Shown in pieces: positions 25,168-34,335 of a DNA stretch of 64,000 nucleotides. The translations under genes were made by a program, and so were the position numbers. The stretch is taken from positions 62,001 to 126,000 of the forward strand of contig NZ_JBHRSK010000003.1 of NCBI RefSeq assembly GCF_042643245.1, in the 5' to 3' direction. This stretch comes from Acidimangrovimonas pyrenivorans. GTDB lineage: Bacteria > Pseudomonadota > Alphaproteobacteria > Rhodobacterales > Rhodobacteraceae. How positions within the stretch are numbered: position 1 is the stretch's first letter; each line of letters begins with the position of its first letter. The notes under the pieces are model-generated. The model ran no database searches. It saw nothing but the letters and a program-made list of their open reading frames with translations, and was not told the origin of the DNA.

Positions 25168-26295
25168 ATGCCGGAATTCAAACGTCGCCAAGTGATGATG
25201 CTGGGGGCCGGTCTGGCCGTGTCCGCCTGCAGCCTGCCGCGCGGGGCGGCGCGCGAATCCGAGATCGTCAAGAACGCCCGCACGGATCAGCTTGAAGGCT
25301 TTGCCGTCTACCATGTCACGCGCGGCCTGGTGCCGGTGGTGGCGAAATGGCCGATGACCGGCAGCGGGCCGCGCGGCGGCTGGCTGAGCCATGGCGGCGC
25401 CCAGCGCGCGCCGGTGATCGCCATCGGCGACAGGCTGCATGTGGTGATCTGGGACAGCGAATCCAATTCGCTGCTGATGTCGCCCGAGCAGAAGGCGGTG
25501 ACGCTGAGCGACCTTGTGGTCGATGAGCGCGGCGGCGTCTTCGTGCCCTACATCAAGCACATCACCGTTGCCGGGAAGACCGTGGAAGAGGCGCGCAAGC
25601 TGATCCAGGAGAAGATGATCGCCATCACGCCCTCGGCCCAGGTCCAGCTGACGGTCGAGCCGGGGCGGCACAACTCGGTCGAGCTGGTCGGTGGCGTCGG
25701 CAAGCCCGGCAGCTATCCGCTGTTCGAACGCGGCGTGACCCTGCTGTCGCTGATCTCGCAGGCCGGCGGCGTCCAGTCCGGGCTGCGCAACCCGATCGTC
25801 CGGCTGAGCCGCGGCGGCCGGATCTACGTCACCACGGTGTCCAAGCTCTACGCCAACCCGTCCTTCGACACGGTGCTGCGCGGCGGCGACAAGGTGATCG
25901 TCGAGCCCGATCCGCGCAACTTCATCGCCATCGGCGCGGCGCGGCGCGAGCAGCTGGTGCAGTTCCCCAAGGATGACGTCAGCGCGCTGGACGCGGTGGC
26001 CGAGATCGGCGGCATCAACGATTTCCGCGCCGATCCCAAGGGGATCCTGGTCCTGCGCCAATACGACCAGAAGGCGGTGTCGAAGACGGACAGCGGCCCG
26101 AGCCAGGCCCAGGCGATCTTCATCATCGACCTGACCAGCGCCGACGGGCTGTTCGCGGCGCACCGGTTCCAGATCCATCCCGACGACGTCGTCTATGTCT
26201 CGGAAAGCCCGCTGACCACGATCGACACGATCTCGGGCATCCTCGGCACGATCCTCGGCCTCGGCCGCCGGTCGCAGGTGCTGTCCAACAACTGA
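25168..26295 (+). CDS. Polysaccharide biosynthesis/export lipoprotein (Wza/SLBB type)
   Basis: 375 residues from the ATG at 25168, chosen because GGGGGACAGG precedes it and a lipoprotein signal then follows: KRRQVMMLGAGLAVSAC with the lipobox Cys near residue 20. The polysaccharide export domain covers about 85-180 (IGDRLHVVIWDSE and PYIKHITVAGKTVEEARKLI), then SLBB-like repeats (VELVGGVGKPGSYPLFERGVTLLSLISQAGG). It should form the outer-membrane/periplasmic exit channel for an exopolysaccharide. The 210-base gap to idi should contain both promoters. It heads the polysaccharide locus; the following glycosyltransferase is convergent. Confidence 0.9.
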   Translation: MPEFKRRQVMMLGAGLAVSACSLPRGAARESEIVKNARTDQLEGFAVYHVTRGLVPVVAKWPMTGSGPRGGWLSHGGAQRAPVIAIGDRLHVVIWDSESNSLLMSPEQKAVTLSDLVVDERGGVFVPYIKHITVAGKTVEEARKLIQEKMIAITPSAQVQLTVEPGRHNSVELVGGVGKPGSYPLFERGVTLLSLISQAGGVQSGLRNPIVRLSRGGRIYVTTVSKLYANPSFDTVLRGGDKVIVEPDPRNFIAIGAARREQLVQFPKDDVSALDAVAEIGGINDFRADPKGILVLRQYDQKAVSKTDSGPSQAQAIFIIDLTSADGLFAAHRFQIHPDDVVYVSESPLTTIDTISGILGTILGLGRRSQVLSNN

Positions 26296-26327
26296 GCGCC
26301 GTGGCGCGCTCGCGCCGCGCCTCAGCC

Positions 26328-27578
26328 TCAGGCGGGCGGCGCGATCTGCTTGGCCCGGGGCAGCAGGCTGTTGATCTTCTCGATATGGACCTTCAGCGTC
26401 GCGGTCAGGAAATCGTATTTCTCGACCACGTCGGCCCGCGCCTGCACCCCGAGATGGGCGAAATCGTCGGGCCGGGCCAGCACCTCGGAGACCTGTTTCG
26501 CCAGCGCCTCGGGCTGGAAGAAATCGACCAGCAGGCCGTTCTCGCCATGGCGGATCACTTCGCGCACCGGGGCCACGTCGGAGGCCACGATGGTCGCCTG
26601 CATCGACATCGACTCGAGCAGCGACCAGGACAGCACGAAGGGCACCGTCAGGTAGATGTGGCAGCGGCTGAGCTGGATCACCTGCTGGTAGCCTTCAAAG
26701 GGCACGCGACCGAAGAAATGCACCCGGTCCCAGTCGACCCGGTCGCCGACCTCGCGCTCCATCTCGGCGCGATAACCGCCCTCGGCGTCGCTGCCCTTGC
26801 CATAGGAGACCTCGTTGCCGCCGATGACCAGGGCGCGGGCGTTGGGCCGGGCCTCGAGGATATGGGGCAGGGCGCGCATGAAGGTGTGGAAGCCGCGGGT
26901 CGGCTCCATGTTGCGCGCCATGTAGGTGAAGATCTCGTCATCCCGCGTCACCGGCCGTTCGACCCGGCCCAGCTTCACGCTGGCCCCGGGATTGGGCAGC
27001 AGCCGATCGGTGCGGACGCCGTCATGGCAGACATAGCTCTTGGCGCCGAATTCGGGCGGGTAGGTATTCATTTGCCATTGCGTCGGGCTCTGGCCGAGAT
27101 CGACGGTCGAGAGGTTGAGGTAGTTGATCGCGTTGCGGGAATGCATGATGTAGGGCGAGTCGGGCGAGGCCGGGTATTCCGGATCGAACCCGACCGAGCC
27201 GCCCTCGGCGAGGAAGTAGTATTCCCAGTAGCCAAGCACCGGCGCCTGCGGCCAGACCTGCTTGACGAAGGTCAGCTCGCCCCAGCCGACATGGCCGAGG
27301 ATGACATCGGGGGTAAAGCCCTGCTCCTTGAGCTTCCGGCAGGCCACCGCCGCGCCATAGCCGGCGCCGACGCAGTCCTCGTAGTAGCGTGACAGGGCGT
27401 AGCTTTCCTTGTCCGCCTTGTGATGCGTGGCGTAGCGGACGATGGTCAGCCCCTGCATCTGCGGCGTGTCGCGGCGCTGGGTCAGGAAGACGATGCGGTG
27501 CTGGTTCTGGGCGACCAGCCATTCGACGATCTGCCGGTATTGGCCGGGAAAGTTCTGATGGACAAAGAGAATGTTCAT
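26328..27578 (-). CDS. Glycosyltransferase family 4
   Basis: 416 residues from the ATG at 27578; a TTG seven codons upstream is possible but less likely. GT-B fold: N-terminal MNILFVHQNFPGQYR with the Gly-rich acceptor loop, and a C-terminal donor-binding half with IFTYMARNMEPTRGFHTFM near residue 217, HFFGRVPFEGYQQVIQLSRCHIYLTVPF near 285 and the ESMSMQATIVASDVAPVREVI E-x7-E-like region near 320. The FVHQNFPGQ opening is typical of a subgroup acting on exopolysaccharides. It presumably adds a sugar from a nucleotide donor to the growing lipid-linked repeat unit. It is divergent from the epimerase gene (150 bases apart) and convergent with the export lipoprotein gene. Confidence 0.9.
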   Translation of the reverse strand: MNILFVHQNFPGQYRQIVEWLVAQNQHRIVFLTQRRDTPQMQGLTIVRYATHHKADKESYALSRYYEDCVGAGYGAAVACRKLKEQGFTPDVILGHVGWGELTFVKQVWPQAPVLGYWEYYFLAEGGSVGFDPEYPASPDSPYIMHSRNAINYLNLSTVDLGQSPTQWQMNTYPPEFGAKSYVCHDGVRTDRLLPNPGASVKLGRVERPVTRDDEIFTYMARNMEPTRGFHTFMRALPHILEARPNARALVIGGNEVSYGKGSDAEGGYRAEMEREVGDRVDWDRVHFFGRVPFEGYQQVIQLSRCHIYLTVPFVLSWSLLESMSMQATIVASDVAPVREVIRHGENGLLVDFFQPEALAKQVSEVLARPDDFAHLGVQARADVVEKYDFLTATLKVHIEKINSLLPRAKQIAPPA

Positions 27579-27728
27579 GACGGCAATTAATGTTCCCAAG
27601 GCTGTGTCCCCAATCGTTAGGCAAACTCGTCAGGTCCGGCAAGCCATAGTGCACGGCGGCTGGAAACGGCTGGACTTGGCCGCGAGCGGCACGATACTCG
27701 GCTGGCAAGCGGCGGGGAACACACGGGC

Positions 27729-28607
27729 ATGACGGGCCGGGCGGCAGCGGAAATCAGGGTGCTGGTCACCGGCGGCAGCGGCCGGCTGGGCCGGATGCTG
27801 CGCGCCGCCTGGAGCCGGCAGCCGCCGCCGGGGCTGCGGCCGCTGTGGCAGGGGCGCGGGACGGAGGCCGGGCTTCGCTGGGACATCCTGGACGCACCCT
27901 GGCCGGAGGCCGCCCCGGCGCCGCGCGTGGTGCTGCATCTCGCCGGGGTGGTGCCAGGGCCGGGCGCGCGGCTCGCCGACAATACCGCGCTGGCGCTGGC
28001 GGTCTGCCGGATGGCGGCGAAACAGGGCGCAGCGCATGTCTTTCTCAGTTCCAGTGGCGCGGTCTACGGGCCGACGCCGAAGGGTGCCGCCAGCGAAGAG
28101 GACCCGGTGGCGCCGGCGAACGACTACGGCCGGGCCAAGTTCGAGATGGAGCAGGCGGCGCTGGACTGGCGCCGCGCGGCCGGGCCGGGCGCACCGGGGT
28201 TGACGATGCTGCGGATCGGCAACGTCGCCGGGGCCGATGCGCTGCTGGCCCCGGCGCGCGACGCGCTGGTGCTCGACGATTTCCCCGGCCGGCCGGGCGG
28301 CCCGCTGCGCTCTTACATCGGCCCCGAGACACTGGCCCGGCTACTGGCGGGGCTGGCCCGGCAGGCAGCGGCCGGGGCGACGCTGCCCGAACGGCTCAAC
28401 ATCGCCGCGCCGCACCCGGTGGCGCTGGCCGATCTGGCTCGGGCCGCCGGCTTGGGCGTCACCCTGCGCCCGGCGCCCGCGGGCGCGGTGCCGCGGGTCG
28501 TGCTCGACACCGCCCGGCTGCAGGCGCTGCTGCCGGTGGCCGAGGGGGACAGCGACCCGGAAGAGATGGTGGCCCAGTGGCGCCGCATCGGCGGGAGGAA
28601 TGCGTGA
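27729..28607 (+). CDS. NAD-dependent epimerase/dehydratase (extended SDR)
   Basis: 292 residues. Rossmann cofactor motif VLVTGGSGRLGRMLRAAW near residue 10 (GxxGxxG). The active-site Ser is in HVFLSSSGAVYGP near 102, and the Tyr-Lys pair in NDYGRAKFEME near 129 (YxxxK). It belongs to the nucleotide-sugar epimerase/dehydratase/reductase group; the substrate is unknown. Its stop overlaps the GTG start of the sugar transferase gene by four bases, so the pair act together in making or loading the first sugar of the polysaccharide. Confidence 0.88.
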   Translation: MTGRAAAEIRVLVTGGSGRLGRMLRAAWSRQPPPGLRPLWQGRGTEAGLRWDILDAPWPEAAPAPRVVLHLAGVVPGPGARLADNTALALAVCRMAAKQGAAHVFLSSSGAVYGPTPKGAASEEDPVAPANDYGRAKFEMEQAALDWRRAAGPGAPGLTMLRIGNVAGADALLAPARDALVLDDFPGRPGGPLRSYIGPETLARLLAGLARQAAAGATLPERLNIAAPHPVALADLARAAGLGVTLRPAPAGAVPRVVLDTARLQALLPVAEGDSDPEEMVAQWRRIGGRNA

Positions 28608-29215
28608 CCTTTTCCAAACGACTGTTCGATATCCTCGCGGCGCTGTTCCTGTCCGCCCTTCTGGCCCTGCCCTTCGCGCTGCTGCTGCTCGTGTTGCTGG
28701 TCGTCGAGGGGCGACCGATCTTCTATGTCGCCGAGCGGATGAAAACGCCCGGCCGCGGCTTCAAGCTGTGGAAGCTGCGCACCATGACCACGGCCGCGGG
28801 CGAGCGTGGCGTGTCGGGCGGCGACAAGGCGGCGCGGGTGACGCGGGTCGGCCGGCTGCTGCGGCGCTATCGCCTCGACGAGATCCCGCAGCTGTGGAAC
28901 GTGCTCAAGGGCGACATGAGCTTCGTCGGTCCGCGTCCGCCGCTGCGCGAATATGTCGAGCGTTTCCCCGACATCTATGCCGAGGTGCTGCAGAACCGCC
29001 CCGGCATCACCGGCACCGCCAGCCTGATTTTTCACGGCCATGAGGAGCGCCTGCTCGCCGCCTGCCGCTCGCCAGCCGAGACCGATGCGGTCTATTGCCG
29101 GCGTTGCATCCCGCGCAAGGCCCGGCTCGACCTGATCTACGCCCGCAATCAAAACCTGTGTTTCGATATCGCATTGATGGGCCGGACCGCCGGCCGGATG
29201 CTGCGCCGGCGCTGA
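28604..29215 (+). CDS. Monotopic phosphoglycosyl transferase (bacterial sugar transferase, PglC/WcaJ core)
   Basis: 203 residues, GTG start overlapping the upstream stop, with GGGAGG six bases ahead. This is the minimal catalytic core: the reentrant membrane helix near residues 8-32, basic KLWKLRTM, the catalytic Asp-Glu dyad in RYRLDEIPQLWNVLKGDMS near 90, and the SFVGPRPP loop. It transfers a sugar-1-phosphate from a UDP-sugar to undecaprenyl phosphate, the first step of repeat-unit assembly. The donor is probably made by the epimerase upstream or the large dehydratase downstream. About 190 A+T-richer bases separate it from the next gene. Confidence 0.93.
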   Translation: MTFSKRLFDILAALFLSALLALPFALLLLVLLVVEGRPIFYVAERMKTPGRGFKLWKLRTMTTAAGERGVSGGDKAARVTRVGRLLRRYRLDEIPQLWNVLKGDMSFVGPRPPLREYVERFPDIYAEVLQNRPGITGTASLIFHGHEERLLAACRSPAETDAVYCRRCIPRKARLDLIYARNQNLCFDIALMGRTAGRMLRRR

Positions 29216-29407
29216 ACCGTATCGGCACCGCCCCGTCGTGCGGCGGCGTGCGAAAACCCGCTCAAGAGTTGTGCGATTGCCTCAAATGCTTGCTGCAGGG
29301 CAACGAATAAGCTACCGCTTCAATATTATTTGCTGTTCGTAGTGAAAGTATATGCGATTCGTCCGTTTGTCATCGGCAGCGGAGGGAAGTGACGAACAGT
29401 TTGAGAT
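29216..29407 (+). other. A+T-richer spacer upstream of the CapD-type dehydratase gene
   Basis: This 192-base gap is clearly less G+C-rich than its surroundings, especially 29295-29365. It should hold a promoter for the downstream genes, but I cannot pick confident hexamers. GGAGGG lies more than 20 bases before the ATG at 29408, too far for a normal ribosome-binding site, and TGA at 29402 rules out an earlier in-frame start. Confidence 0.4.
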
Positions 29408-31348
29408 ATGGATTTCAGGTTGCCGAATCTGACGCAAATACACGACGCATTATTCGAGTTCGTGACCAGGACGAGCCGATCGCACAAACGCCTGATCCTG
29501 CTCGGGGTCGACCTGCTCACCGCGCCGCTGGCCCTGATGGTGACCTTCGGACTTCTCTACAACACGCTGCTGCCCACTGTCGTCATCGAGCAGACGCTGA
29601 CCCTGCTGCCGGCGATCGGCGGCGCGGCGGTGCTGACCTCGGTCGCGCTGGGGTTGCACCGGATCAAGCTCAAGGCCTATGAATCCCGCGCCATCCTGAA
29701 GACGGCGCTGTTCTCGGCCGTCGTCGCCGGGTTCTACGGTGTGCTGGCGACGCTGTCGGACAGTACCCTGCCGGGCGCGGCCACCGTCCTGTTCGGCATC
29801 ATCCTGTTCCTGATGTCGGTCGCCACCCGTTTCCTGATGCTGCATTTCGTGCTCTGGATCTATCGCCGCGGCCGGCCGCGGGTCCGGGTTCTGATCTACG
29901 GCGCCGGCACCACCGGCATGCAGCTGGCCACCGCCCTGCGGACCCACGAGACGATCGACCCGGTCGCCTTCGTCGACGACAATCCCGGCCTGCACCAGAT
30001 GACCATCGCCGGGCTGCCGGTCTATCCCGCCGGCCAGATCGGCGAGGTGGTGCATACCCGCGCGATCAACCGGGTGCTGCTGGCGATGCCCTCGGCCTCG
30101 ACGCCCAAGCAGGCGCAGATCGCCCGTCGCCTGCAAAGCATGGGGCTCGACGTGCTCACCCTGCCGTCCTTCGCCCAGCTGGTCGGGGTCGAGGAACTGG
30201 TCGACCAGCTGGCGCCGGTGCGCCCGGGGCGTTTCCTCGGTCGCCAGAAGCTGGATGCCGAGCTGCCGGCGGGGGCCGGCGCCTATACCGGGCGCAACAT
30301 CCTGGTCACCGGGGCCGGCGGCTCGATCGGGTCCGAGCTGTGCCGCCAGCTGCTGACCTACCAGCCGGCGCGGCTGGTGCTGTTCGATGTCAGCGAACTG
30401 GCGCTCTACAATATCGATCGCGATCTGCGCACCGCCGCCGATCTGACCGACACCGAGATCGTGCCGGTCCTGGGCTCGGTCACCGACGCGCGGGTGACGC
30501 GGATGGTGATGACCGAGCAGGAGATCGACGTCGTCCTCCATGCCGCGGCCTACAAGCATGTGCCGCTGGTCGAGGCCAACCCGCTGGCGGGATTGGCCAA
30601 CAACGTGCTGGGCACCCGCACCCTGGCCGATGTCGCCGGAGAGGCGGGGGTGAAGAGCTTCATCCTGATCTCGACCGACAAGGCGGTGCGGCCGGCGAAT
30701 GTCATGGGCGCCTCGAAGCGGCTGGCCGAGATGGTGGTGCAGGATCTCGCCAAGCGTTCGAAGGACACGGTGTTCTCGATGGTCCGTTTCGGCAACGTGC
30801 TGGGCTCGTCCGGCTCGGTCGTGCCGCTGTTCCACGAGCAGATCGCCAAGGGCGGCCCGGTAACGCTGACGCACGAGGACGTCTCGCGCTATTTCATGAC
30901 CATCGGCGAAGCCGCGCGGCTGGTGCTGCTGGCCGGGTCCTTCGCCCGCGGCAACGACGAAAGCCGCGGCGGCGACGTCTTCGTGCTCGACATGGGAGAG
31001 CCGGTGAAGATCCGCGAACTGGCGCGGCAGATGATCGAGGATCAGGGCTATACCGTGCGCGACGCGGACAATCCCGACGGCGATATCGAGATCGTCACCA
31101 CCGGGTTGCGGCCGGGCGAGAAGCTGACCGAGGAGCTGCTGATCGGCGAGGGGCTGCTGACCACGCCGCATCCCAAGATCCTGCGCGCCGAGGAAAGCAG
31201 CCTGTCCGAGCTCGAGGTCGCCGGCGCGTTGCGGGCGCTGCGGGCGGCGCTGGCCAGCGGCGACAGCGAGGCCGGGCTCGCGATGCTGCGGCGCTGGGTC
31301 GACGGCTACCAGCCCGGCGGCGTGCCGGATTTGCAGAAAAGCCTCTAG
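29408..31348 (+). CDS. Polysaccharide biosynthesis nucleotide-sugar 4,6-dehydratase, CapD/WbpM type
   Basis: 646 residues, full length for the large membrane-bound members. Four transmembrane segments occupy about residues 28-155. A first Rossmann domain starts at RVLIYGAGTTGMQLATAL near 160 and a second, catalytic one at ILVTGAGGSIGSELCRQL near 298. The active site reads STDKAVRPANVMGASKR near 422: Met replaces the usual SDR Tyr (MxxxK), as in WbpM. These enzymes convert UDP-GlcNAc to UDP-4-keto-6-deoxy sugars at the inner membrane, which supply diaminotrideoxy or fucosamine-type sugars. The start lacks a clear ribosome-binding site. It is followed by yjbH 77 bases downstream. Confidence 0.94.
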   Translation: MDFRLPNLTQIHDALFEFVTRTSRSHKRLILLGVDLLTAPLALMVTFGLLYNTLLPTVVIEQTLTLLPAIGGAAVLTSVALGLHRIKLKAYESRAILKTALFSAVVAGFYGVLATLSDSTLPGAATVLFGIILFLMSVATRFLMLHFVLWIYRRGRPRVRVLIYGAGTTGMQLATALRTHETIDPVAFVDDNPGLHQMTIAGLPVYPAGQIGEVVHTRAINRVLLAMPSASTPKQAQIARRLQSMGLDVLTLPSFAQLVGVEELVDQLAPVRPGRFLGRQKLDAELPAGAGAYTGRNILVTGAGGSIGSELCRQLLTYQPARLVLFDVSELALYNIDRDLRTAADLTDTEIVPVLGSVTDARVTRMVMTEQEIDVVLHAAAYKHVPLVEANPLAGLANNVLGTRTLADVAGEAGVKSFILISTDKAVRPANVMGASKRLAEMVVQDLAKRSKDTVFSMVRFGNVLGSSGSVVPLFHEQIAKGGPVTLTHEDVSRYFMTIGEAARLVLLAGSFARGNDESRGGDVFVLDMGEPVKIRELARQMIEDQGYTVRDADNPDGDIEIVTTGLRPGEKLTEELLIGEGLLTTPHPKILRAEESSLSELEVAGALRALRAALASGDSEAGLAMLRRWVDGYQPGGVPDLQKSL

Positions 31349-31425
31349 CCGCGACTTCGCCGCGACGCAGGATTGCCCGCGAGTCGGCGACTAACTAGGA
31401 TACCCGAAATCAGGGAGTTTTCCGC

Positions 31426-33567
31426 GTGACCCCAAGGCTTTCCGCTGCCCGCCGGATATGGCGAACGGCTTCTTTTCTGACGCTTGTCGCCGCGGCCGCG
31501 CCGGTGCATTCGGAGGCGCTGGACGGCGCCCCCAGCCTGAATCTCTATGGCGCGAGCGGCTTGATCGACATGCCTTCGGCCGAGCAGCAGCCCGACGGCA
31601 CGCTCGGCATGACGGTCTCGCATTTCGCCGGCATCACCCGGACCACGATGAGCTTTCAGATCGCACCGCGGCTGTCGGGCAGCTTCCGCTATACCTCGAT
31701 CGCGAACTGGAACCCGGGCGGCGGCCTCCCGACCTATTACGACCGATCGTTCGATTTGCGTTACCTGCTGCTCAGGGAGGGCCGCTACCGGCCGGCGGTG
31801 ACGGTGGGGGTGCAGGACTTCATCGGCACCAGCATCAGCGCCGGCGAATATCTCGTCGCGAGCAAGCGGATGCAGCCGCGGCTGACGCTGTCCGGGGGCC
31901 TGGGCTGGGGCCGCTACGGCAGCCATGGCAGTCTCGGCACGCCTTTCGGCGCGCGACCGGCGGTGAAGGTCGGCAAGGGCGGCAAGTTCAATTTCAACGA
32001 TCTGTTCCGCGGTCCCGTCGCCCCTTTCGCCGGCGTCGAGTGGCGCCCGACGGACCAGCTCGGCTTCAAGCTGGAATATTCCTCGGACAACTACGACCGC
32101 GAGGCCGGCAGCCATGACAGCTTCAAGCGCCGCAGCCCGTGGAATCTGGGGATGGAGTATCGGCTGAACAATAGCTACCGGCTCGGCGCCTATTACCTCT
32201 ACGGCTCCGAGATCGGGGCCCGCCTGAGCATCGTCCTCAATCCCAGGGACCGTCCGACCAAGGGCGTTCTTGGCCCGGCCCCGGCGCCGGTGGCGCTGCG
32301 GCCGTCGCGGACGGCGACCCCCGGCGCCTGGAGCACGAGCTGGACCACCACGCCCGGCACGGGCGCGGCGCTGGGCGACGCGCTCGACAGCCGGCTGCGT
32401 GCCGAGGGCATGCAGATCGAGGCGCTGTCGGTCACCGCCACGCGGGCGCAGTTGCGCCTGGTCAACAGGCGCTACGAATCCGCGCCCCAGGCAATCGGCC
32501 GCGCCGCCCGGGTGCTGAGCCGGGTCATGCCAGCCTCGGTCGAGACCTTCGAGATCGTGCCGGTGGTCAACGGCATACCGATGTCGAAGGTGACATTGCG
32601 GCGCAGCGATCTCGAGCGGCTGGAATTCGCGCCGAACGCGGCCGCCGGATTGCGCCGCCGGGTCAGCCTGGGCGATGCCGGCGGCAGCGTGCCCGATGGC
32701 GCGATCCGCGAAACCGCGCTGGCGCCGGCCTTCACCTGGTGGCTCGGGCCCTATGGCCGGTTCAGCTATTTCGATCCCGACAACCCGTTGCGCGCCGATT
32801 TCGGGGGCCGGCTGCGGGCGCGTTACGCGATCCGGCCGAACCTGTTCCTGTCGGGCTCGCTCACCAAGAAGGTGGTCGGCAATCTCGATCAGTCGACCCG
32901 CAAGTCGAACTCGGTGCTGCCGCATGTCCGTTCGGACAGCTACCTCTACGACAAGCACGCCGACCCGGATCTCGAGCGGCTGACATTGGCCTGGTACGGC
33001 CGGCCGGGCCGCGATCTCTACAGCCGGGTCACCATGGGCTATCTCGAGCGGATGTATGGCGGGGTTTCGGGCGAGATCCTGTGGAAGCCCGTCAACAGCC
33101 GCTTCGCGCTGGGGACCGAACTCAACTACGTCAGGCAGCGCGATTACGGCGGCGGCCTGGGTTTCCTGAGCTACAAGGTCGCGACCGGCCATGTCTCGGC
33201 CTATTACCAGTTCGGCAACGGCTATTTCGGCCAGGTCGATGCCGGCCGCTACCTGGCCGGCGACTGGGGCGCGACCGTCACCCTCGACCGCATCTTCGCC
33301 AATGGCTGGCGCGTCGGCGCCTTCGCCACGCTGACCAACGTCTCGGCCGCCGATTTCGGCGAGGGCTCGTTCGACAAGGGCATCCGCATCCGGATTCCGA
33401 TCGCCTGGGGCATCGGCCATCCGACCCGGGTCGGCAGGATGGGCGTGATCCGCCCGCTCACCCGCGACGGCGGCGCCCGGCTCGAGATCGACGGCCGGCT
33501 GTATGAATCGCTGCGCGAATACCATGGCTATGCGCTCGACAAGGATTGGGGACGGGTATGGCGATGA
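31426..33567 (+). CDS. YjbH domain-containing outer-membrane lipo-/beta-barrel protein (group-4 capsule GfcD-like)
   Basis: 713 residues from a GTG preceded by AGGGAG. Residues 1-30 form a signal peptide (FLTLVAAAAPVHSEA). The sequence then shows NLYGASGLIDMPSAEQQPDG, the characteristic start of YjbH/GfcD, and many alternating aromatic beta-strands to the end, as expected for a tandem beta-barrel. E. coli YjbEFGH and GfcABCD are needed for exopolysaccharide or group-4 capsule secretion, and YjbH is thought to be an outer-membrane channel component. The stop overlaps the YjbF-like gene, confirming the functional pair; YjbE and YjbG/GfcC homologues are not present. Confidence 0.92.
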   Translation: MTPRLSAARRIWRTASFLTLVAAAAPVHSEALDGAPSLNLYGASGLIDMPSAEQQPDGTLGMTVSHFAGITRTTMSFQIAPRLSGSFRYTSIANWNPGGGLPTYYDRSFDLRYLLLREGRYRPAVTVGVQDFIGTSISAGEYLVASKRMQPRLTLSGGLGWGRYGSHGSLGTPFGARPAVKVGKGGKFNFNDLFRGPVAPFAGVEWRPTDQLGFKLEYSSDNYDREAGSHDSFKRRSPWNLGMEYRLNNSYRLGAYYLYGSEIGARLSIVLNPRDRPTKGVLGPAPAPVALRPSRTATPGAWSTSWTTTPGTGAALGDALDSRLRAEGMQIEALSVTATRAQLRLVNRRYESAPQAIGRAARVLSRVMPASVETFEIVPVVNGIPMSKVTLRRSDLERLEFAPNAAAGLRRRVSLGDAGGSVPDGAIRETALAPAFTWWLGPYGRFSYFDPDNPLRADFGGRLRARYAIRPNLFLSGSLTKKVVGNLDQSTRKSNSVLPHVRSDSYLYDKHADPDLERLTLAWYGRPGRDLYSRVTMGYLERMYGGVSGEILWKPVNSRFALGTELNYVRQRDYGGGLGFLSYKVATGHVSAYYQFGNGYFGQVDAGRYLAGDWGATVTLDRIFANGWRVGAFATLTNVSAADFGEGSFDKGIRIRIPIAWGIGHPTRVGRMGVIRPLTRDGGARLEIDGRLYESLREYHGYALDKDWGRVWR

Positions 33568-34214
33568 CCGCGAAAGCGATGCGGGCGGCGCTGGCGCTGC
33601 TGGCGGCGGCGAGCCTTGCCGGTTGCGGCTCGGATCTCGGCGGGCAACAGCAGGCCGGCGCGCTCAAGGCCGTGATCGGCGCGCGCGCCAAGGTCGGGCC
33701 GACCCATCTCAGCCGGGCGCAGATCCGCGCCGCCGGCGAGCCGCTGCTGCTGGCGGAATCGAGGGCGAAACATCTGCGCGCCTATCTGACCAGGCTGGGC
33801 ACCAACGGCGCGGTCGTGACCTGGGTCTCGCGCGACGACCGCACGGTCAGCCTCGGCGACGGGTTGCTGGTCCAGACCCGGGGGCTGGGCGAGGACCTGA
33901 TGTCGGCCGCGCCGCCGTCCTTGGCGGCGTTGCGCCGCGGCCGCGGCACGGTTGCGGCAACCTACTATTTCCTCGACGGCAACGACCAGAGCTACGCGGT
34001 GCCGGTGACCTGCCGGCTGACCGACAACGGCCATGAAACGCTGACGATTGCCGAGCGGCCCTATCGGCTGCACCATGTCAGCGCGCGCTGCCGCGGCGGC
34101 TCGGTCGGGTTCACCAACGACTACTGGTTCGACACGCGCGGAAGGCTCCGGACGTCGCGGCAGTGGATCAGTCCCAGCCTGGGCGTTTTCGCGTTCACGG
34201 ACCTCGCACCGTGA
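33558..34214 (+). CDS. YjbF/GfcB family lipoprotein
   Basis: 218 residues from the ATG at 33558, which has GGGG six bases upstream; an ATG two codons later overlaps the yjbH stop as ATGA and is an equally real option. The lipobox is LAAASLAGC with the modified Cys near residue 23. The mature protein has the DUF2886/YjbF pattern, including GDGLLVQTRGLGEDL near 100 and a C-terminal WFDTRGRLRTSRQWISPSLG. It is a periplasm-facing outer-membrane lipoprotein of the YjbFH/GfcBD polysaccharide-secretion pair. The following 121 bases are G+C-rich with a repeated GGTGCGCC and hold no gene. Confidence 0.9.
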   Translation: MAMTAKAMRAALALLAAASLAGCGSDLGGQQQAGALKAVIGARAKVGPTHLSRAQIRAAGEPLLLAESRAKHLRAYLTRLGTNGAVVTWVSRDDRTVSLGDGLLVQTRGLGEDLMSAAPPSLAALRRGRGTVAATYYFLDGNDQSYAVPVTCRLTDNGHETLTIAERPYRLHHVSARCRGGSVGFTNDYWFDTRGRLRTSRQWISPSLGVFAFTDLAP

Positions 34215-34335
34215 GCCTGCAGCGGGTGCGCCCCAGGGTGCGCCTCGGGAGGCTCCCCCGGGCTGCGGGTCAAGCGCATGAAGGGCGCGATACCGGGGCG
34301 GTTGGAGACCGGGGGCCGATGACGGAGGACGGCGG

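Noticed and set aside
29450..31171. A 573-codon open frame antisense to the CapD-type gene
   Set aside because: It is a shadow of a well-conserved gene, with low-complexity sequence and no ribosome-binding site.
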